From Motacilla alba alba (taxonomy: Eukaryota; Chordata; Aves; Passeriformes; Motacillidae): a DNA stretch of 64,000 bases. Each line of letters opens with the position of its first letter. The stretch's first letter is position 1. The stretch is taken from contig NC_052018.1 of NCBI RefSeq assembly GCF_015832195.1, forward strand, positions 39,065,052-39,129,051. The letters run 5' to 3'. The notes beneath the pieces were generated by a model. It was not told the DNA's origin, did no database searches, and saw only the letters and a program-made list of their open reading frames with translations. Both the position numbers and the translations under genes were made by a program. Positions 62,190-64,000 of this stretch are shown piece after piece.

Positions 62190-64000
62190 TTCTATATTTT
62201 CTAGATTTTGCTAACCAGATTTACATTTTGTACTCCTTGCTTATACACTTGACTTTTAGGGACTCTTGATCATCATAGCAGTTGTTTGCTTTCATTGAGG
62301 TTAAATTTACTCTTCTTAAACATGTGTGACTTGCATGACAGAACTGCTCACAGTATCTGTTAAATCGTAGGCTCCACATTTTGTTAAATTTTTTCCAAAA
62401 CTAACTGGAAATATTTAGACTGACATTATCTTGGATGGCATTCCAATTTTCACATCCATATGATGCTTATTGTTCATAGTCAGCCTGCAATCAATTAATT
62501 TGGAAAGTTCTTTCTCTTCCATAGTAAATTCCAAATCCTGATATTTTCAGATTAAAACTTAGATTGTTGTTATTAGTTCCTCAGAGTCTTCTGAAATTCC
62601 TACCACTAAATTTCAGTCATGAGCATTAGTTAATTTTTCAATTTCTTTTGATACTCTGTTAAGCTTTCATTGTAGTGGTAAATCAGAATTTTAGAATATT
62701 AGCAAATTTGAACAAATTGCTTCACTGATGTATATAATTATGCGATTTTCATCCTTAAGGAGTTCTGATGATAATATAATGTCCCTAATATCACTGTCTA
62801 TTTAAATTTTTCATTTTAGCTAGTTATTTTTATGCATTTTTCTGGTTTAATTAAAGGTTTTATTTGTCTCTGGTATGGATATATATTTCCATAAAATATT
62901 GGATATTTTACTAAAGGTCCAGAAGCATGGCATCTCCTCTGTTTCTTTGATTTAGAAAATAAGTTTACTAAAGAAAATTACCAGGTTAGTTTGCCAGTCG
63001 CTAAGTCTACCATGTAATGTTGCACCCTATTTCACCTGACTGAGCTGATTCATTATCATAATGCCCACAGTAGAAAAAAAAATCAGTACTAACATAGTAC
63101 TGTGAATTGTTTAAAAGCATTAGAAATAAATTTTGACACAGAAAAAGGAGAAGGCTTTTTAGACATGGCAGACTTGAAAATAAGAGCAAAATTACCCAAA
63201 AGGTAGTGTCAGCACTGAGAATGAAACAATTCTTTTGGAGACTCAGATTGACATTCAGTCTTTCATTCCACAGAGTATACCATGCAAAAATTTATGAACA
63301 TATTTGCACTTCATGAACTTTATGGTAACTTTCAGAGTCATGAGAGAACAGCATAAATTATATAAGTGACTGGATATACTTTTGGTAGAAGATGTTGGAC
63401 CTATATACATTTATGCTGCCAGGATAAAACGGGAAATAAAACAGAAATCATTAGAATTTGCTGGACTTCATGAATACTTGCTAGTTGGTTTGAAAACAGT
63501 TTCTGTCAAAGCTTTTTCTTTTTTTTCCCATTTTGCTAGCAGGGTTTCTAACAGAGCCAGTACCATAAAATTCTAAAGTTATCCTATTCCTTTTTCTCTG
63601 AAATTGTCTCTGAACAGGTATGAATATTTATATAACAGCAAGAACTGAACGTTTTTCTGGTTAAGAGCTGGCTGAAAAAGCTTTATTCCTCTTAAGAGAA
63701 GATTCTCTTTTAAAAAGTCATGAAAAAACTCCAGTAATTTTATAATATTCTACTCAGCCATTCCAGTATGTTTTTTTTTCTATGCATATTAACTAGGACT
63801 ATGAACAAGTAAGGTTTTAAGAATTCACCTTCTACATTTCAGTCCAGCAAAATATTTTCTGATGACAAGTAATCATTATTTCATTATTTTATTAAGGCCA
63901 CAAATTTGGGAAAGATCATTTCACACATGCACCTTTCATCTTTGACTCTGAGATGCATTTTTTTCCTTCCATCTTCCCTTTTTTTCCTAGTTACTAGTAC
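62190..64000. other. AT-rich noncoding block, no gene seen
   Basis: AT-rich sequence with no supported gene; short frames at 63007-63189 and 63382-63576 have no recognisable content. No transposon is recognised. Confidence 0.65.

Noticed and set aside
62005..62214. Frame encoding repeated Leu-Pro-Ser-Phe
   Set aside because: It is the translation of the CCTT microsatellite.
1..64000. CRISPR arrays, operons, tRNA or rRNA genes
   Set aside because: No regularly spaced repeats, no bacterial gene organisation and no recognisable tRNA or rRNA sequence; the window is vertebrate nuclear DNA.

Overview
This window looks like avian nuclear DNA. The best evidence is two 5'-truncated CR1 LINEs (about 9910-10684 on + and 19547-20120 on -), a degenerate ERVL-type solo LTR of a kind recognised from bird genomes (about 58617-59200), an alpharetrovirus/ERVK-like LTR (about 9395-9831, minus), and many short G/T-interrupted poly-T tracts. 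No mammalian SINEs or L1 are visible. The species cannot be named from this sequence; a neoavian or passerine bird is an inference from the ERVL-type LTR.

No protein-coding gene can be supported. The sequence is AT-rich and CpG-poor, and its ORFs are short (the longest is 178 codons). The ones that can be explained are CR1 ORF2 remnants, microsatellite translations, or frames open by chance in GC-rich patches. The window is best read as a gene desert or part of a very large intron.

Layout: 1-9390 is AT-rich unique sequence with a 20-bp tandem repeat (72-134), a 46-base poly-T (3433-3478), a 24-bp tandem duplication (7061-7105) and two hairpins (7366-7387, 7943-7973). 9395-10684 is a composite of an antisense LTR followed by a sense CR1. 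10690-19540 is unique DNA with an 11-bp perfect hairpin at 12057. 19547-20120 is an antisense CR1. 20130-36470 is unique DNA with a 55-bp tandem duplication (26361-26466), a gene-poor, conserved-looking patch (29452-29830) and an ATT microsatellite (35252-35332). About 36530-36844 is a probable antisense LTR. 41488-41628 and 43373-43513 are a diverged direct repeat pair of about 141 bp each. 46960-47480 is the one clear CpG island, carrying a CTCF-like motif and followed by a consensus splice donor at 47826. 53044-53400 is a GC-rich patch with exon-like splice signals. 58617-59200 is the ERVL-type LTR. 62095-62189 is a CCTT microsatellite.

The most interesting element is the isolated CpG island, a candidate promoter for an unannotated, probably noncoding, transcript. 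I did not find a convincing new multi-gene system.
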